The notes under the pieces: model-generated | Databases searched by the model: none | The model's input: the letters and a program-made list of their open reading frames with translations, nothing else | What the model was told of the DNA's origin: nothing | Program-made: the position numbers and the translations under genes | Source of the DNA: Endozoicomonas sp965232255 | Lineage (GTDB): Bacteria; Pseudomonadota; Gammaproteobacteria; Pseudomonadales; Endozoicomonadaceae | Direction of reading: 5' to 3' | DNA: 64,000 bases | Assembly: GCA_965232255.1 (NCBI GenBank) | Contig: OZ246962.1 | Coordinates: 2,728,001-2,792,000 of the forward strand | Shown here: piece after piece, positions 44,384 to 54,191 of the stretch | Numbering within the stretch: the stretch's first letter is position 1 | Layout of the letters: every line of letters starts with the position of its first letter

Positions 44384-45376
44384 GTGAAAAATACTGGCGT
44401 CGTGCTGATGGGACTGCAAGGACAACACCTGACCGAACAAGAAATGCAGTTGTTGGCGTTACCAGCCATTGCGGGCGTTATTCTGTTCACCAGGAACTAT
44501 CATGATCGGCTGCAACTCATGGCGCTGACCGATGCCATTCGGGCGATCCGTTCCGACTTGCTGATTTGCGTTGACCAGGAAGGCGGCCGGGTCCAGCGTT
44601 TTCAAGCTGGTTTTACCCGCTTGCCACCGGCGCAGGCGTACAGTCTGCCTGAAGAACAGTGCCATATTGCCCGGGAAGCTGGTTGGTTGATGGCGTGTGA
44701 ACTGCTGGCTTGTGGTGTTGATCTGTGTCTTGGACCCGTGCTGGATATTGACCATGGTCGCACAGATATTGTTGCCGACCGGGCTTTTGGTCATTCGTCT
44801 GAGCAAGTGACGCGTCTGGCGTCAGCGTGGATTGCCGGGGTGCATGAGGCGGGTATGTCGGTGGTGATCAAACACTTTCCGGGCCATGGCAATGTGGACG
44901 ATGACTCCCACATCAGTCTGCCGGTGGACCTTCGTGACCTGGCCGAAGTTGAACGCTCTGATATGCAGCCGTTTGAGGCTGTGATTGCCAGTGGCGTAGA
45001 AGCGTTAATGCCAGCGCATATTCTCTATCCGGCCATTGATTCGCGTCCGGTAGGCTTCTCACCTTTCTGGTTACAAACCGTGTTGCGCCAGGGGCTTGGT
45101 TTTACGGGTTTGGTAATCAGCGACTGCCTGACCATGCGCGGCGCAGCCGAGGCGGGTGATTTTCCGGCCCGGGCTCGGGCGGCGTTGCAGGTTGGCTGTG
45201 ATTTACTGATTGTCTCTGAAGGCCAGGGGTGCCTGGATATTATTGATCAGCTGGAGGATTCGCTGTTGCAGGGCGTTGGTCCGGAGACGTTGCTCTGTTC
45301 GTCGCGCCCGGACTGGAGCTTGCTGGCAGCTGATGAGCGGTACCAGACAATTCGCAGCACATTGCCCAGCACCTGA
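44384..45376 (+). CDS. nagZ: Beta-N-acetylglucosaminidase NagZ
   Basis: 330 residues. NagZ (GH3) removes GlcNAc from anhydro-muropeptides in peptidoglycan recycling. The family motif KHFPGHGNVDDDSH, with the catalytic His, is near residue 165; the nucleophile Asp is in VISDCLTMRG. The start is a GTG at 44384 with AGGAGG upstream; an earlier in-frame GTG (44363) precedes that site and is less likely. It follows the L,D-transpeptidase gene. Confidence 0.94.
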   Translation: MKNTGVVLMGLQGQHLTEQEMQLLALPAIAGVILFTRNYHDRLQLMALTDAIRAIRSDLLICVDQEGGRVQRFQAGFTRLPPAQAYSLPEEQCHIAREAGWLMACELLACGVDLCLGPVLDIDHGRTDIVADRAFGHSSEQVTRLASAWIAGVHEAGMSVVIKHFPGHGNVDDDSHISLPVDLRDLAEVERSDMQPFEAVIASGVEALMPAHILYPAIDSRPVGFSPFWLQTVLRQGLGFTGLVISDCLTMRGAAEAGDFPARARAALQVGCDLLIVSEGQGCLDIIDQLEDSLLQGVGPETLLCSSRPDWSLLAADERYQTIRSTLPST

Positions 45377-45425
45377 TTATTGCCGCCTGACGCAATGTCC
45401 GCTGCCTGATACGGTGGGTGAATCA

Positions 45426-46541
45426 ATGGACCTCTCTTACCTTGACTCGGTTGATATTCCTGACTGGTTGGAGCCGTTGTTGGTTGCTGTTGTACTGACG
45501 GCGGCATTGCGCTATCTCGTTGGCCTGCTGTTTACCCGCTGGATTGTCCGGGCTGAGAATAAAAAAAATGTCTGGGACGGTGCGTTGCTGGTGGCCGGGC
45601 AACGGCCGCTGTATCTGTTTATCTGGGTGGCTGGCCTGAGTTGGTCGGCAGAGATGATCTGGGAAGGCTCGCAAAATCTACTGTTCCAGCGTTTCCTGTG
45701 TCTGCGGGATTTGTTGGTTATCACCCTCTTTTGCTGGATGTTTGTTGCCTTTGTGCAGTCACTGGAGCAGCGTTACCTGCAGGTGGAGCACAAGAAAAAG
45801 CTGGATTTGACCTCAGTAGTTGCCCTTGGTCGGCTGGTGCGGGTAGCGGTGATCATTACCGGCGTACTGTTCGCCATGCAGGCATTGGGGTATAGCTTGT
45901 CAGGCATTCTCGCCTTTGGTGGGGTCGGTGGTCTGGCCGTGGGTTTTGCTGCCAGAGATATGCTGGCAAACTTCCTCGGTGGCTGGATGATCTACGTGGA
46001 CAAACCCTTTCGGGTAGGCGACTGGATCAGTTCGCCCGATAAAAACATCGAAGGGACCGTTGAGTATGTGGGCTGGCGCCAGACCCGTATCCTGACCTTT
46101 GCCCGACGCCCGTTGTATGTGCCTAACGCCACCTTCATGAGCATCTCCGTGGAAAACCCCTCGCGTATGCAGAACCGGCGTATCAAGCAAATATTTGGAC
46201 TAAGGTACTGTGACAGTGACCAGGTGGACCCGATACTGGAAGACCTACGTAGTCACCTCAGACGGCACGAAGGGATTGATCAGAACAAAATCATCATGGT
46301 GAACTTTATTAACTTCGGCCCGTCAAGCCTGGACTGCCAGATTTACTGCTTTACCAAAACCACAGATTGGGCTGCCTATTTGCTGATCCAGGAAAAGGTG
46401 TTGCTGGAAACGGTTAAAATTGTGCACAGTCATGGAGCAGATATTGCCTTTCCAACTTGTACGTTGGATGTTCCCAAGGCTGAGCTGGAACCGATGTCAG
46501 TCGCCAGGCCTGCCGCCAAAGTGGCCATGAAAACCGCCTGA
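45426..46541 (+). CDS. MscS-family mechanosensitive channel, copy 1
   Basis: 371 residues. The pore region GILAFGGVGGLAVGFAARDMLANF (about 165-188) and the following beta domain (PFRVGDWIS.., PNATFMSISVENPSRM) define a small-conductance channel. Four hydrophobic segments precede the pore helix, which is more than in MscS itself. Such channels release solutes on hypo-osmotic shock. The start is the ATG at 45426; the open frame extends back into nagZ. The next gene is a paralogue. Confidence 0.9.
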   Translation: MDLSYLDSVDIPDWLEPLLVAVVLTAALRYLVGLLFTRWIVRAENKKNVWDGALLVAGQRPLYLFIWVAGLSWSAEMIWEGSQNLLFQRFLCLRDLLVITLFCWMFVAFVQSLEQRYLQVEHKKKLDLTSVVALGRLVRVAVIITGVLFAMQALGYSLSGILAFGGVGGLAVGFAARDMLANFLGGWMIYVDKPFRVGDWISSPDKNIEGTVEYVGWRQTRILTFARRPLYVPNATFMSISVENPSRMQNRRIKQIFGLRYCDSDQVDPILEDLRSHLRRHEGIDQNKIIMVNFINFGPSSLDCQIYCFTKTTDWAAYLLIQEKVLLETVKIVHSHGADIAFPTCTLDVPKAELEPMSVARPAAKVAMKTA

Positions 46542-46632
46542 ACAAATCCGCCCGGAGCGACGCAGGCCAGGGCATTTTGTGGCTACAATCTGTAGCTACA
46601 CTGGAACAAAATAACTAACCTTGAGCCGTCTT

Positions 46633-47670
46633 ATGATTCCTACAATAAATTCCGGTTCTGTTTCGCTCTACTCTCATCTACTCATTGCCCTTGTGCTCGC
46701 CGTTACCGGTTTTTGTTTGCTCAGGTGGTTGGCGATACGGGCAACGAAAGGCTCCCGTTTTTTGCTAATAAATATCCTTTGTCGTCCATTGCTGGCGTTG
46801 CCCTGGGTGCTGTTCCTGCTCTACTGTGGCCACTTCTGGCCCGGAGAGGGCAGCGCCGGGGCGCAGGAATCCATCGCGCTTGGGCAAAAGATATTGTTGA
46901 CGCTATACCCAGCCTGGTTCGCCTGGGAGTTGAGTTTGCATATTCAGCCCATTATCGTGGCCATGGGCGGCCGCTGGCAGGAGCGGTTATCTTACTCGGT
47001 AATTGCCCGTACCCTGCAGCTGCTGATTGTGGTTGCCACGTTGCTCAGTCTGGCTCAGGTGTTTGGTTATAGCCTGTCAACCTTGCTGGCTTTTGGTGGT
47101 ATCGGCGGTATTATTCTCGGCCTTGCCGCCAGAGACTGGCTGGCCAATTTCTTCGGTGGGCTGATGCTGATGCTGGATCGCCCATTTGCCGAGGGTGACT
47201 GGGTTCGCTCGCCGGATCGTGCCATTGAGGGACACGTGGAGAAAGTGGGCTGGCGGCTGACCAAAATAAGAACCTTTGACCGTCGTCCCATTTATGTCCC
47301 CAACTCAATTTTTACCGGCATTGTGGTGGAGAACGCCTCACGGATGCGTAACCGTCGTACGGTGGAAAACTTCGCCTTGCGCTACGAAGATGTTAAAAAA
47401 ATGCCCCGAATACTCAGCCGCATTGATGAGCTGGCCCAGCAGATTCCCGAAGTGGATGACCAGGAACCCCACTATGCCGTTTTCCTTCGTTACGACGAGT
47501 ACGCCCTGGTGTGCCAAGTTCGGGCTCACATCAAAAGAACCGACCGGGTTGGCTTTTTAAAAGTGCAGGAAGCCATTTTATTGTTGATTGCCCAAGTGGT
47601 GGCGGAAGAGGGCGCAGGCTTCGCTTACCCGACGCGAAGGATTTTAGCTAATGGGTCGATAGCTAAATAG
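46633..47670 (+). CDS. MscS-family mechanosensitive channel, copy 2
   Basis: 345 residues from the ATG at 46633; a TTG at 46621 is in frame. It is similar along its length to the preceding channel: pore helix LLAFGGIGGIILGLAARDWLANFFGG, then FAEGDWVRSPDRAIEGHVEKVGWR and PNSIFTGIVVENASRM. The pair arose by tandem duplication, and the two may form mixed or differently tuned channels. No ribosome site is obvious. Confidence 0.9.
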   Translation: MIPTINSGSVSLYSHLLIALVLAVTGFCLLRWLAIRATKGSRFLLINILCRPLLALPWVLFLLYCGHFWPGEGSAGAQESIALGQKILLTLYPAWFAWELSLHIQPIIVAMGGRWQERLSYSVIARTLQLLIVVATLLSLAQVFGYSLSTLLAFGGIGGIILGLAARDWLANFFGGLMLMLDRPFAEGDWVRSPDRAIEGHVEKVGWRLTKIRTFDRRPIYVPNSIFTGIVVENASRMRNRRTVENFALRYEDVKKMPRILSRIDELAQQIPEVDDQEPHYAVFLRYDEYALVCQVRAHIKRTDRVGFLKVQEAILLLIAQVVAEEGAGFAYPTRRILANGSIAK

Positions 47671-47693
47671 GTCTTTGCCACACAAGTAAGTCC

Positions 47694-48863
47694 ATGGATA
47701 TTTTAATCGTTGAAGACGCCCGGGATCAGCGCATGATGCTGACGGTGGTGTTGAAAAAACAAGGACACCGGGTTTTTGCTGCATCCGATGGTTATGAGGC
47801 GCTGGACGTATTGGCAAGCCATCCAACCATTCGCATAGTTATCAGTGACTGGATGATGCCCAATATGGATGGCATCGCGCTGTGTGCAGCCATTCGGCAA
47901 AGTGATATTGGTCGTTACGTTTACTTCATGTTGTTAACGGGTAAATCTGATCGGCAGGCCATGGTCGATGGCATCAATCTCGGGGCGGATGATTTTATTA
48001 ATAAACCGGTGGATTTTGCTGAACTGAACGCTCGTCTTAACGCAGGCATCCGTATTATCGAGTTAAAGACGGCCCTGGAAAAAAAAATCCAGACCATTGA
48101 AAAAGACCTGGAGTCAGCCGCTGAAACCCAGGCCCGATTACTGGCCGAGCCAGCCAGAATTCAACAGGTGGACTTTAACTGGTATTTTAAACCGAGCCGT
48201 ATTCTTGGCGGCGATATGTTTGGCTATCATGCCCTTGACGAGCAGACGCTCGGTTTTTATCAGCTTGATGTAGCGGGTCACGGGGTTCCCTCAGCCCTGT
48301 TTTCATTTACCCTGAATAACTTGCTACGTGAAGGCAGCAGCGCATCCCTGCTTAAAGAGTTGGTCAGTGAGCCGCCGTTTTACCGGATAAAACAGCCCGA
48401 CGAAGTGCTAGTCAGTCTGAACGATCAGTTTCAGGCTCGGCCAGAGGCCATGCTCTATTTCACCATTGCCTATGGGATTATCAACAGTCGCACCGGTTCG
48501 GTAACGCTGTCCCAGGCGGGGCACCCCCCAACGCTGTGGCTCAGTCGCCACTCTCGCACTATCCGAAAAATTGCTGGTGCTGGCGTGCCGCTGGGCATGA
48601 TGCCTGGCATGACTTACGACAATGTCACCATAGACCTGCACCCGGGGGATCGGCTTTTCCTTTACTCTGACGGGGTTACTGAATGCGAGAACCGCGATGG
48701 TGAGATGTTTGGCGCAGCGCGGCTGGAGTCGTTGTTGGCAGAAACGTTTGATTATTCCATTGTTGACATGATCGAACGGGTAGAGCGGAATATCATCGAC
48801 TGGACGGGCGCTGATGTTTTTATGGACGATGTGACTTATTTGGTTTTGGAGTGGCAGCCGTAG
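47694..48863 (+). CDS. Response regulator fused to PP2C-type phosphatase
   Basis: 389 residues. The N-terminal receiver domain (1-120) has the acidic pair near residue 8, the phospho-Asp in ISDWMMPNMDG and the Lys in NKPVD. A helical linker (about 125-155) follows, then a SpoIIE/RsbU-like phosphatase (160-389) with GGDMFG, DVAGHGVPSALFS and YSDGVTE metal-binding motifs. It should dephosphorylate the STAS protein encoded 51 nt downstream. The layout resembles the Pseudomonas HsbR-HsbA system. Confidence 0.92.
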   Translation: MDILIVEDARDQRMMLTVVLKKQGHRVFAASDGYEALDVLASHPTIRIVISDWMMPNMDGIALCAAIRQSDIGRYVYFMLLTGKSDRQAMVDGINLGADDFINKPVDFAELNARLNAGIRIIELKTALEKKIQTIEKDLESAAETQARLLAEPARIQQVDFNWYFKPSRILGGDMFGYHALDEQTLGFYQLDVAGHGVPSALFSFTLNNLLREGSSASLLKELVSEPPFYRIKQPDEVLVSLNDQFQARPEAMLYFTIAYGIINSRTGSVTLSQAGHPPTLWLSRHSRTIRKIAGAGVPLGMMPGMTYDNVTIDLHPGDRLFLYSDGVTECENRDGEMFGAARLESLLAETFDYSIVDMIERVERNIIDWTGADVFMDDVTYLVLEWQP

Positions 48864-48914
48864 AAGGTGTATCTTTCAAAGAAGGGCGCGGATTAATCAG
48901 GCAAGGAGAGCAAC

Positions 48915-49244
48915 ATGGCATTTGAGGCAAAAAACAAAGCGGGCTACACCGTCGTATCAATGGATGAAACACGGCTGGATGCGTCTATTTCTGAGTCGTT
49001 CAGAATCTACCTGTTTGACCAGATTGACAGTGGCTCCGACCAGGTAGTCATCGACCTGGGTTCGGTGCGTTTTATGGACAGTAGCGGACTGGGCACGCTG
49101 GTGGCCACCTTGAAAAAGATGGGTGGCCACGGGTCGTTGAAACTGGCGGCACCACAGCCGGCCGTACAGGATCTCTTTAACCTGACCTCGATGAACAAGC
49201 TGTTTACCATTTTGCCCACCGTGACCGCAGCGATTGAGGATTAA
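48915..49244 (+). CDS. STAS-domain anti-sigma factor antagonist
   Basis: 109 residues, a single STAS domain. The phosphorylatable Ser lies in RFMDSSGLGTLVATLKKMGG (about 55-74), the most conserved part of the RsbV/SpoIIAA family. AAGGAG stands before the ATG. It is the switch partner between the phosphatase upstream and the kinase-like protein downstream. Confidence 0.92.
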   Translation: MAFEAKNKAGYTVVSMDETRLDASISESFRIYLFDQIDSGSDQVVIDLGSVRFMDSSGLGTLVATLKKMGGHGSLKLAAPQPAVQDLFNLTSMNKLFTILPTVTAAIED

Positions 49245-49249
49245 TCATC

Positions 49250-49717
49250 ATGACCGATGATCAGGGGCAAGCGCTCAGGCTGGAAATAGACAGCGAGCTG
49301 GCCAATACCACACTGATCGCCATGGCGGTTCGTGGCCTTTGTGCCATGACTGCGCTGTCGCCGGTCGAAGTCAACCGGGTAGAGTTGTGTGTGGTTGAGA
49401 TCGTCAATAATGCCATTGAGCACGCATACAACCATGAAAAGGGTCATAAGGTAGAAATTGTCGTTTATCTTGGCACCACAGCTCTGACAGTGACCGTCAG
49501 TGATTGGGGCAAGCCTTTGGCCAAAGGCAAACTGGAGTCGGCCAGTCTGCCTGCTGACCCGGATGATCCCGCACTGTGGCTGAGTAGCGGTCGCGGGCTG
49601 CCGATAGTGCACAGCCTGATGGACAGCGTGAACTACCAGCGCGTTGGCGATAAAAACAGTTTTATTATGTGCAAGTACATCAAGAGTCAGGGAGTGCCGG
49701 GCTTACACCGGCGTTAA
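49250..49717 (+). CDS. RsbW-like ATP-binding kinase / anti-sigma factor
   Basis: 155 residues with a HATPase_c fold of the RsbW/SpoIIAB type: N-box ELCVVEIVNNAIEHAYNH, G1-box VSDWGKPL, and SSGRGLPIVHSLMDSV. It should phosphorylate the STAS partner and sequester a target (sigma factor or other protein). No candidate sigma gene is nearby. It lies five nt after the STAS gene; its 3' end overlaps csiV by 15 nt, tail to tail. Confidence 0.9.
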   Translation: MTDDQGQALRLEIDSELANTTLIAMAVRGLCAMTALSPVEVNRVELCVVEIVNNAIEHAYNHEKGHKVEIVVYLGTTALTVTVSDWGKPLAKGKLESASLPADPDDPALWLSSGRGLPIVHSLMDSVNYQRVGDKNSFIMCKYIKSQGVPGLHRR

Positions 49718-50362
49718 CTTGATCAGGACACCAATTTCCGGGCTGTCAATATAGTGAACATCTTTGCTGCTCTTGATTCTGCGCCGCTGCTTCAGCTGAA
49801 AGTTCTCAGCGATGCGCATGGGAGGAGCGCCTTCGTGCAATTTCACCAAGGGTCCTGACTCCGCCAGAATCTCTTCCTCAAAAAGCCCATCCTGACTGCC
49901 GTAAATATCAGCTAGCGCCAGCTTATTCAGCCACAAGTCCACATCAACATGGAGAAAACGTTCCTGGGTGACCGTCACTGTGCCATCGAGCAATAAGGGT
50001 TCGCTCCCGTCAATACTGGCACTGATGGCAACAGGGCGCCCATTCTCACTCACAGGCATGCGCCAGGCGCGTTGGATAAGTACCTGGTAGTCTGTTTTTT
50101 GCTCAAGGGCGCTGGCCTGATCGTTAAGCAACCTCTCCTGTGCTGGCAGTGAGACATAGGCGTCGCTCGAGTCACCACCGCGCAGACGAACAATGTCCTC
50201 AGGCAGCTCACGATCCATTACCGCTGGCCAAAGCTCACCACTGGCATTGTTGGTGTGACGAAACACTACCAGGTCAACCTGATACCAGCGGTCATCGGCA
50301 GTGGCAAAGGGAATGTTCCAACACAGCGCGATCGTCAGGGCGATCAGCTTAACTCTCTTCAT
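49703..50362 (-). CDS. csiV: CsiV-like periplasmic protein
   Basis: 219 residues from the ATG at 50362, preceded by AGGA; an upstream Met at 50389 lacks a site and would hide the signal peptide. MKRVKLIALTIALCW..ATA is a signal sequence. The mature N-terminus DRWYQVDLVVFRH is the family hallmark. CsiV was described as a peptidoglycan-associated regulator of LpoA in Vibrio. Its place after mfd is conserved in gammaproteobacteria. Confidence 0.85.
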   Translation of the reverse strand: MKRVKLIALTIALCWNIPFATADDRWYQVDLVVFRHTNNASGELWPAVMDRELPEDIVRLRGGDSSDAYVSLPAQERLLNDQASALEQKTDYQVLIQRAWRMPVSENGRPVAISASIDGSEPLLLDGTVTVTQERFLHVDVDLWLNKLALADIYGSQDGLFEEEILAESGPLVKLHEGAPPMRIAENFQLKQRRRIKSSKDVHYIDSPEIGVLIKLTPV

Positions 50363-50437
50363 ACAATTTTCCTGGATGTACAGATCCAAAACAGGGCATT
50401 AACGGCCAAACCCGTCACTCTAAAACGATGTACAAAT

Positions 50438-53400
50438 TCACTGGCCAAACAGTTGGCTCAGCAAGGCTTCGGTACCGTTGAAACGCTGTTCCGGTGTTGC
50501 CATGGCGTCAATGTACTTGAACACGCTACTTCCTTCCAGCCTGAACTTGGCCGGATTGGCCTGAAGCAGGTTAATAATCACCATTGGATCAACATTGGGC
50601 TGCTCTTCAAACTCGACGCGCACCTCTTTGCTGTTGACATCAAGTTTTTTAATGCCCAGTTGCTCTGCCGTCAGTTTCAGTTTCATTTGGCGGAACAGGT
50701 TTTTTGCCGGGTCAGGCAGCAGGCCAAAGCGGTCGATCAGCTCCACCTGAAGCTGGCGCAAATCCGCATCATCTCGGGCAGCGGCAATGCGTTTGTAGAG
50801 AATCAGGCGACTGTGTACGTCAGGAATGTAGTCTTCTGGCAGCAAGGCAGAAAGCCGCAGGTTTACTTCAGTGCCATGGTTTAGCGGCTGCTCCGGATTG
50901 GGCGTTTCACCGTTGCGAATGGCGGCCACAGCCCGCTCCAGCATTTCTGTGTACAAGGTAAATCCAACGCTCTGTATCTGGCCACTCTGACCTTCGCCGA
51001 GCAGCTCACCGGCACCGCGAATCTCCAGGTCGTTCGAGGCCAGCATAAAACCGGCTCCGAGGGTTTGTGCTTCGGTGATGGCATCCAGCCTTTTGGCAGC
51101 ATCGGCCGTCATGACTTTGGGCGGTGGTGTCAGTAGATAGGCATAAGCCTGGTGGTGTGACCGGCCAACGCGACCGCGCAGCTGGTGCAGCTGGGCCAGA
51201 CCAAATTTATCAGCGCGATCAATGATGATGGTATTGGCATTGGGAATATCAATACCGGTTTCAATGATGGTGGTGCATACCAGCACGTTGTAGCGCTTGT
51301 GGTAGAAATCAGACATCACCTGCTCAAGCTGGCGCTCGCGCATCTGGCCGTGGCCAGCTACCACGCGGGCTTCGGGAATCAGCGCTTGCAGGTCGCTGGC
51401 GGCTTTATCAATGGTCTCCACCTGGTTATGCAGGTAGTAAACCTGGCCGCCGCGCAGCAGCTCACGCAATATGGCCTCTTTGACCAGCGGCTGATCGTAC
51501 TGGCGCACAAAGGTTTTTACCGACAGACGACGGGCAGGTGGGGTAGCGATGATGGACAAATCACGAATACCGGACATGGCCATGTTGAGCGTGCGTGGAA
51601 TGGGTGTAGCGGTCAGTGTCAGGATATCCACCTCTGAGCGCAACGACTTCAGCTTCTCTTTGTGGCGCACGCCAAAACGATGCTCTTCGTCGATGATCAG
51701 CAGACCCAAGTCTTTGAACTTCAGGTCACCCTGCAAGATTTTATGGGTGCCGATAATGATATCCAGTTGACCTGCGGCCAGACGTTCCCTGATGCGCTCC
51801 ACCGCCTTGGTCGATTTGAAACGGGAAATCACGTCAATTTCCACTGGCCAATCGGCAAAGCGGTCGCGAAAACTCTCGTAGTGCTGCTGGGCCAGCAAAG
51901 TAGTGGGTACCAGAATAGCTACCTGTTTGCCAGCGTGAGCGGCAAGAAAGGCCGCACGCATGGCCACTTCTGTTTTACCAAAACCAACATCGCCGCATAC
52001 TAGTCGATCCATGGGTTTCGGGGCGCACATATCGGCAATCACGGCGGCGATGGTTTGTTGCTGATCCGGAGTTTCTTCAAAAGGAAAAGCCGCAGCAAAG
52101 GCCAGGTAGTTTTGTTCCGGGGCGCTGAACGGGAAGCCTGTGCGTGCTTCGCGCCGCGCGTAAATATCCAGCAGCTCAGCGGCCACATCCCGTGCTTTTT
52201 CTGCGGCCTTGCGTCGCACCTTACTCCACTGATCGCTGCCCAAACGGTGTAGCGGTGCCAGCTCATCATCAGCGCCGGTATAACGGGAAATCAGGTGCAG
52301 CGAGGCTACTGGCACATACAGTTTGGCTTCGCTGGCGTACTCCAGAGTGAGAAACTCTGTAGTCTGGCCGTCTACCGCCAATGTTTCCAGCCCGCGGTAG
52401 CGACCGACGCCGTGATCAATGTGCACCACCGGAGCACCGATTCTTAGCTCAGTCAGGTTGCGGATCACCTGGTCAGCACTGTACTGATCGTCCGCCTTGC
52501 GCCGTCTGGTTTGCTGAACCCGCTGCCCCAGCAGCAGTGCCTCAGGGATAACCGCGACGCGTTCTTCCGGCAAATAGAGACCATTTTCCAGCAGGCCGAT
52601 ACTGACCGCCAGGGCAGGTTTATCCCGCCAGAATGTGGACCAGCTCTCGCACAGTTCGGGCACAATGCCGTTCTGGCTTAGCAGTTCCAGTAACACCTCG
52701 CGTCGGCCAGGACTTTCGGCAACCAGCAGCACATGGTCAACGCGGTCGATAAAGGCACGCAGATGAGCCAGCGGTTGTTCCAGACGGGCATTGATGGTCA
52801 ACTCGGGCAGTGCTTCATGGTCCAGATTGAAACGCCCGGCCTTGTTGGCCACAGGCTCGGCAAACAGGGTGACCCTGGGAAACTGATTCAAACGCTGGTA
52901 CAACTCATCGGTGGCCATCAGTACCTTGGCTGGCGCCAGGATAGGGCGTAGCGGGTCGACTCGGCGATTTTCGTAGCGCGCTTGCACATCGGCGTAAAAA
53001 TGTTCCAATGCTGGCTGCATGGTTTCATAAACCAGAATGCGGGTGCTTTCAGGCAGATAGTCAAACAGCGTGGCGGTTTCAGTGAAAAACAGCGGCAGAT
53101 AGTACTCAATCCCCGGACTGGCGATGCCTTTGCTGATGTCCTGAAACAGCGGGCAGTCCCGGTGGTTAACATCAAACTGCTCGCGAAAGTTGCTTTTGAA
53201 CCGCTCGATGCCAGCCTTGTCCATGGGAAACTCATGCCCGGGCAACAGCTGGATCTCAGGGACGGTGTCAATGGAGCGCTGAGTTTCCGGATCAAAGGTA
53301 CGCAGGGACTCAATTTCGTCATCAAACAAGTCCACCCGGTAAGGCACATCGGCGCCCATGGGGAAGATGTCGACGATGGCACCGCGAATGGCAAACTCAC

Positions 53401-53899
53401 CGTGTTCCATCACCGAGTCCACGCAACGATAGCCGGCCTGTTCAAACTGACTGCGTCGTTCATCAATAATGAACCGGGCGCCCGGTTGCAGGGAAAGACT
53501 ACTGCCGAGCAGGTAGCTTTTGGGGCACAGCCGGTGCAGCAAGGTGGTTATGGGAACAATCAGTACCGTTTTTGTTTCCGCCTCGTCGGCAAAGGGCAAG
53601 CGGTGGAGGGTAGACAGCCTTTGGGAGATGATGTCCTGGTGGGGCGAAAACGTGTCGTAGGGCAAAATCTCCCAGTCCGGCATCTGTTCCACCTGAATAT
53701 GTGGCTGATTTGCCAGGAAAAAGGCCAGCTCTTCGGTCAGGCGATTGGCCGATGCGCTATCTGGTGTGATGACCAGCAGCGGTTGCTGGTCAGCGCTGGC
53801 AGCACAGGCAATGGCAAAAGCAGAGCCGGCTGCGGCAAGGTTACCCCATTGCAGCTTATCACCGGGCGTGGCTGGTAGAGGAATGGCGTGTTGGAACAT
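50438..53899 (-). CDS. mfd: Transcription-repair coupling factor Mfd
   Basis: 1153 residues, the normal length. Mfd removes stalled RNA polymerase and recruits UvrA. Order: UvrB-like domains (1-340), RNA-polymerase interaction (CarD-like) domain near 480-560 (PVVHIDHGVGRYRGL), RecG-like translocase with Walker A GDVGFGKTEV and box DEEHRFG, the TRG motif region, and a C-terminal autoinhibitory domain. The ATG has AAGGA upstream. It is divergent from gap. Confidence 0.97.
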   Translation of the reverse strand: MFQHAIPLPATPGDKLQWGNLAAAGSAFAIACAASADQQPLLVITPDSASANRLTEELAFFLANQPHIQVEQMPDWEILPYDTFSPHQDIISQRLSTLHRLPFADEAETKTVLIVPITTLLHRLCPKSYLLGSSLSLQPGARFIIDERRSQFEQAGYRCVDSVMEHGEFAIRGAIVDIFPMGADVPYRVDLFDDEIESLRTFDPETQRSIDTVPEIQLLPGHEFPMDKAGIERFKSNFREQFDVNHRDCPLFQDISKGIASPGIEYYLPLFFTETATLFDYLPESTRILVYETMQPALEHFYADVQARYENRRVDPLRPILAPAKVLMATDELYQRLNQFPRVTLFAEPVANKAGRFNLDHEALPELTINARLEQPLAHLRAFIDRVDHVLLVAESPGRREVLLELLSQNGIVPELCESWSTFWRDKPALAVSIGLLENGLYLPEERVAVIPEALLLGQRVQQTRRRKADDQYSADQVIRNLTELRIGAPVVHIDHGVGRYRGLETLAVDGQTTEFLTLEYASEAKLYVPVASLHLISRYTGADDELAPLHRLGSDQWSKVRRKAAEKARDVAAELLDIYARREARTGFPFSAPEQNYLAFAAAFPFEETPDQQQTIAAVIADMCAPKPMDRLVCGDVGFGKTEVAMRAAFLAAHAGKQVAILVPTTLLAQQHYESFRDRFADWPVEIDVISRFKSTKAVERIRERLAAGQLDIIIGTHKILQGDLKFKDLGLLIIDEEHRFGVRHKEKLKSLRSEVDILTLTATPIPRTLNMAMSGIRDLSIIATPPARRLSVKTFVRQYDQPLVKEAILRELLRGGQVYYLHNQVETIDKAASDLQALIPEARVVAGHGQMRERQLEQVMSDFYHKRYNVLVCTTIIETGIDIPNANTIIIDRADKFGLAQLHQLRGRVGRSHHQAYAYLLTPPPKVMTADAAKRLDAITEAQTLGAGFMLASNDLEIRGAGELLGEGQSGQIQSVGFTLYTEMLERAVAAIRNGETPNPEQPLNHGTEVNLRLSALLPEDYIPDVHSRLILYKRIAAARDDADLRQLQVELIDRFGLLPDPAKNLFRQMKLKLTAEQLGIKKLDVNSKEVRVEFEEQPNVDPMVIINLLQANPAKFRLEGSSVFKYIDAMATPEQRFNGTEALLSQLFGQ

Positions 53900-54191
53900 G
53901 GAAATCCTTTAGATCCTCCTGGGTATTCCGTAGGCTGGATGGCAATCTGTGCCATGCCCGGCAACCTCTCCTGCGTTGCCCTGCCTGCTGCTCTTGTGGC
54001 AGGCGACCCGTAACGGTTAAGTGTCAAACCGGCAATTGTAGCGTTTGTCGCCCAGTTCTCCCAGTGCTGGGCATCTCCCCAGGAAAATTTGTCGACCCAT
54101 GTTGGTTACGGTGTTTGCCCTTGGTCTGGCCAATCCAGATAATAGTGTTCAGTGATAAGCATTGAATAAAAATAACTGACGAGGATTTACC

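Noticed and set aside
52982..53878. A 298-codon plus-strand frame
   Set aside because: It is antisense to the mfd N-terminal region and has no family resemblance.
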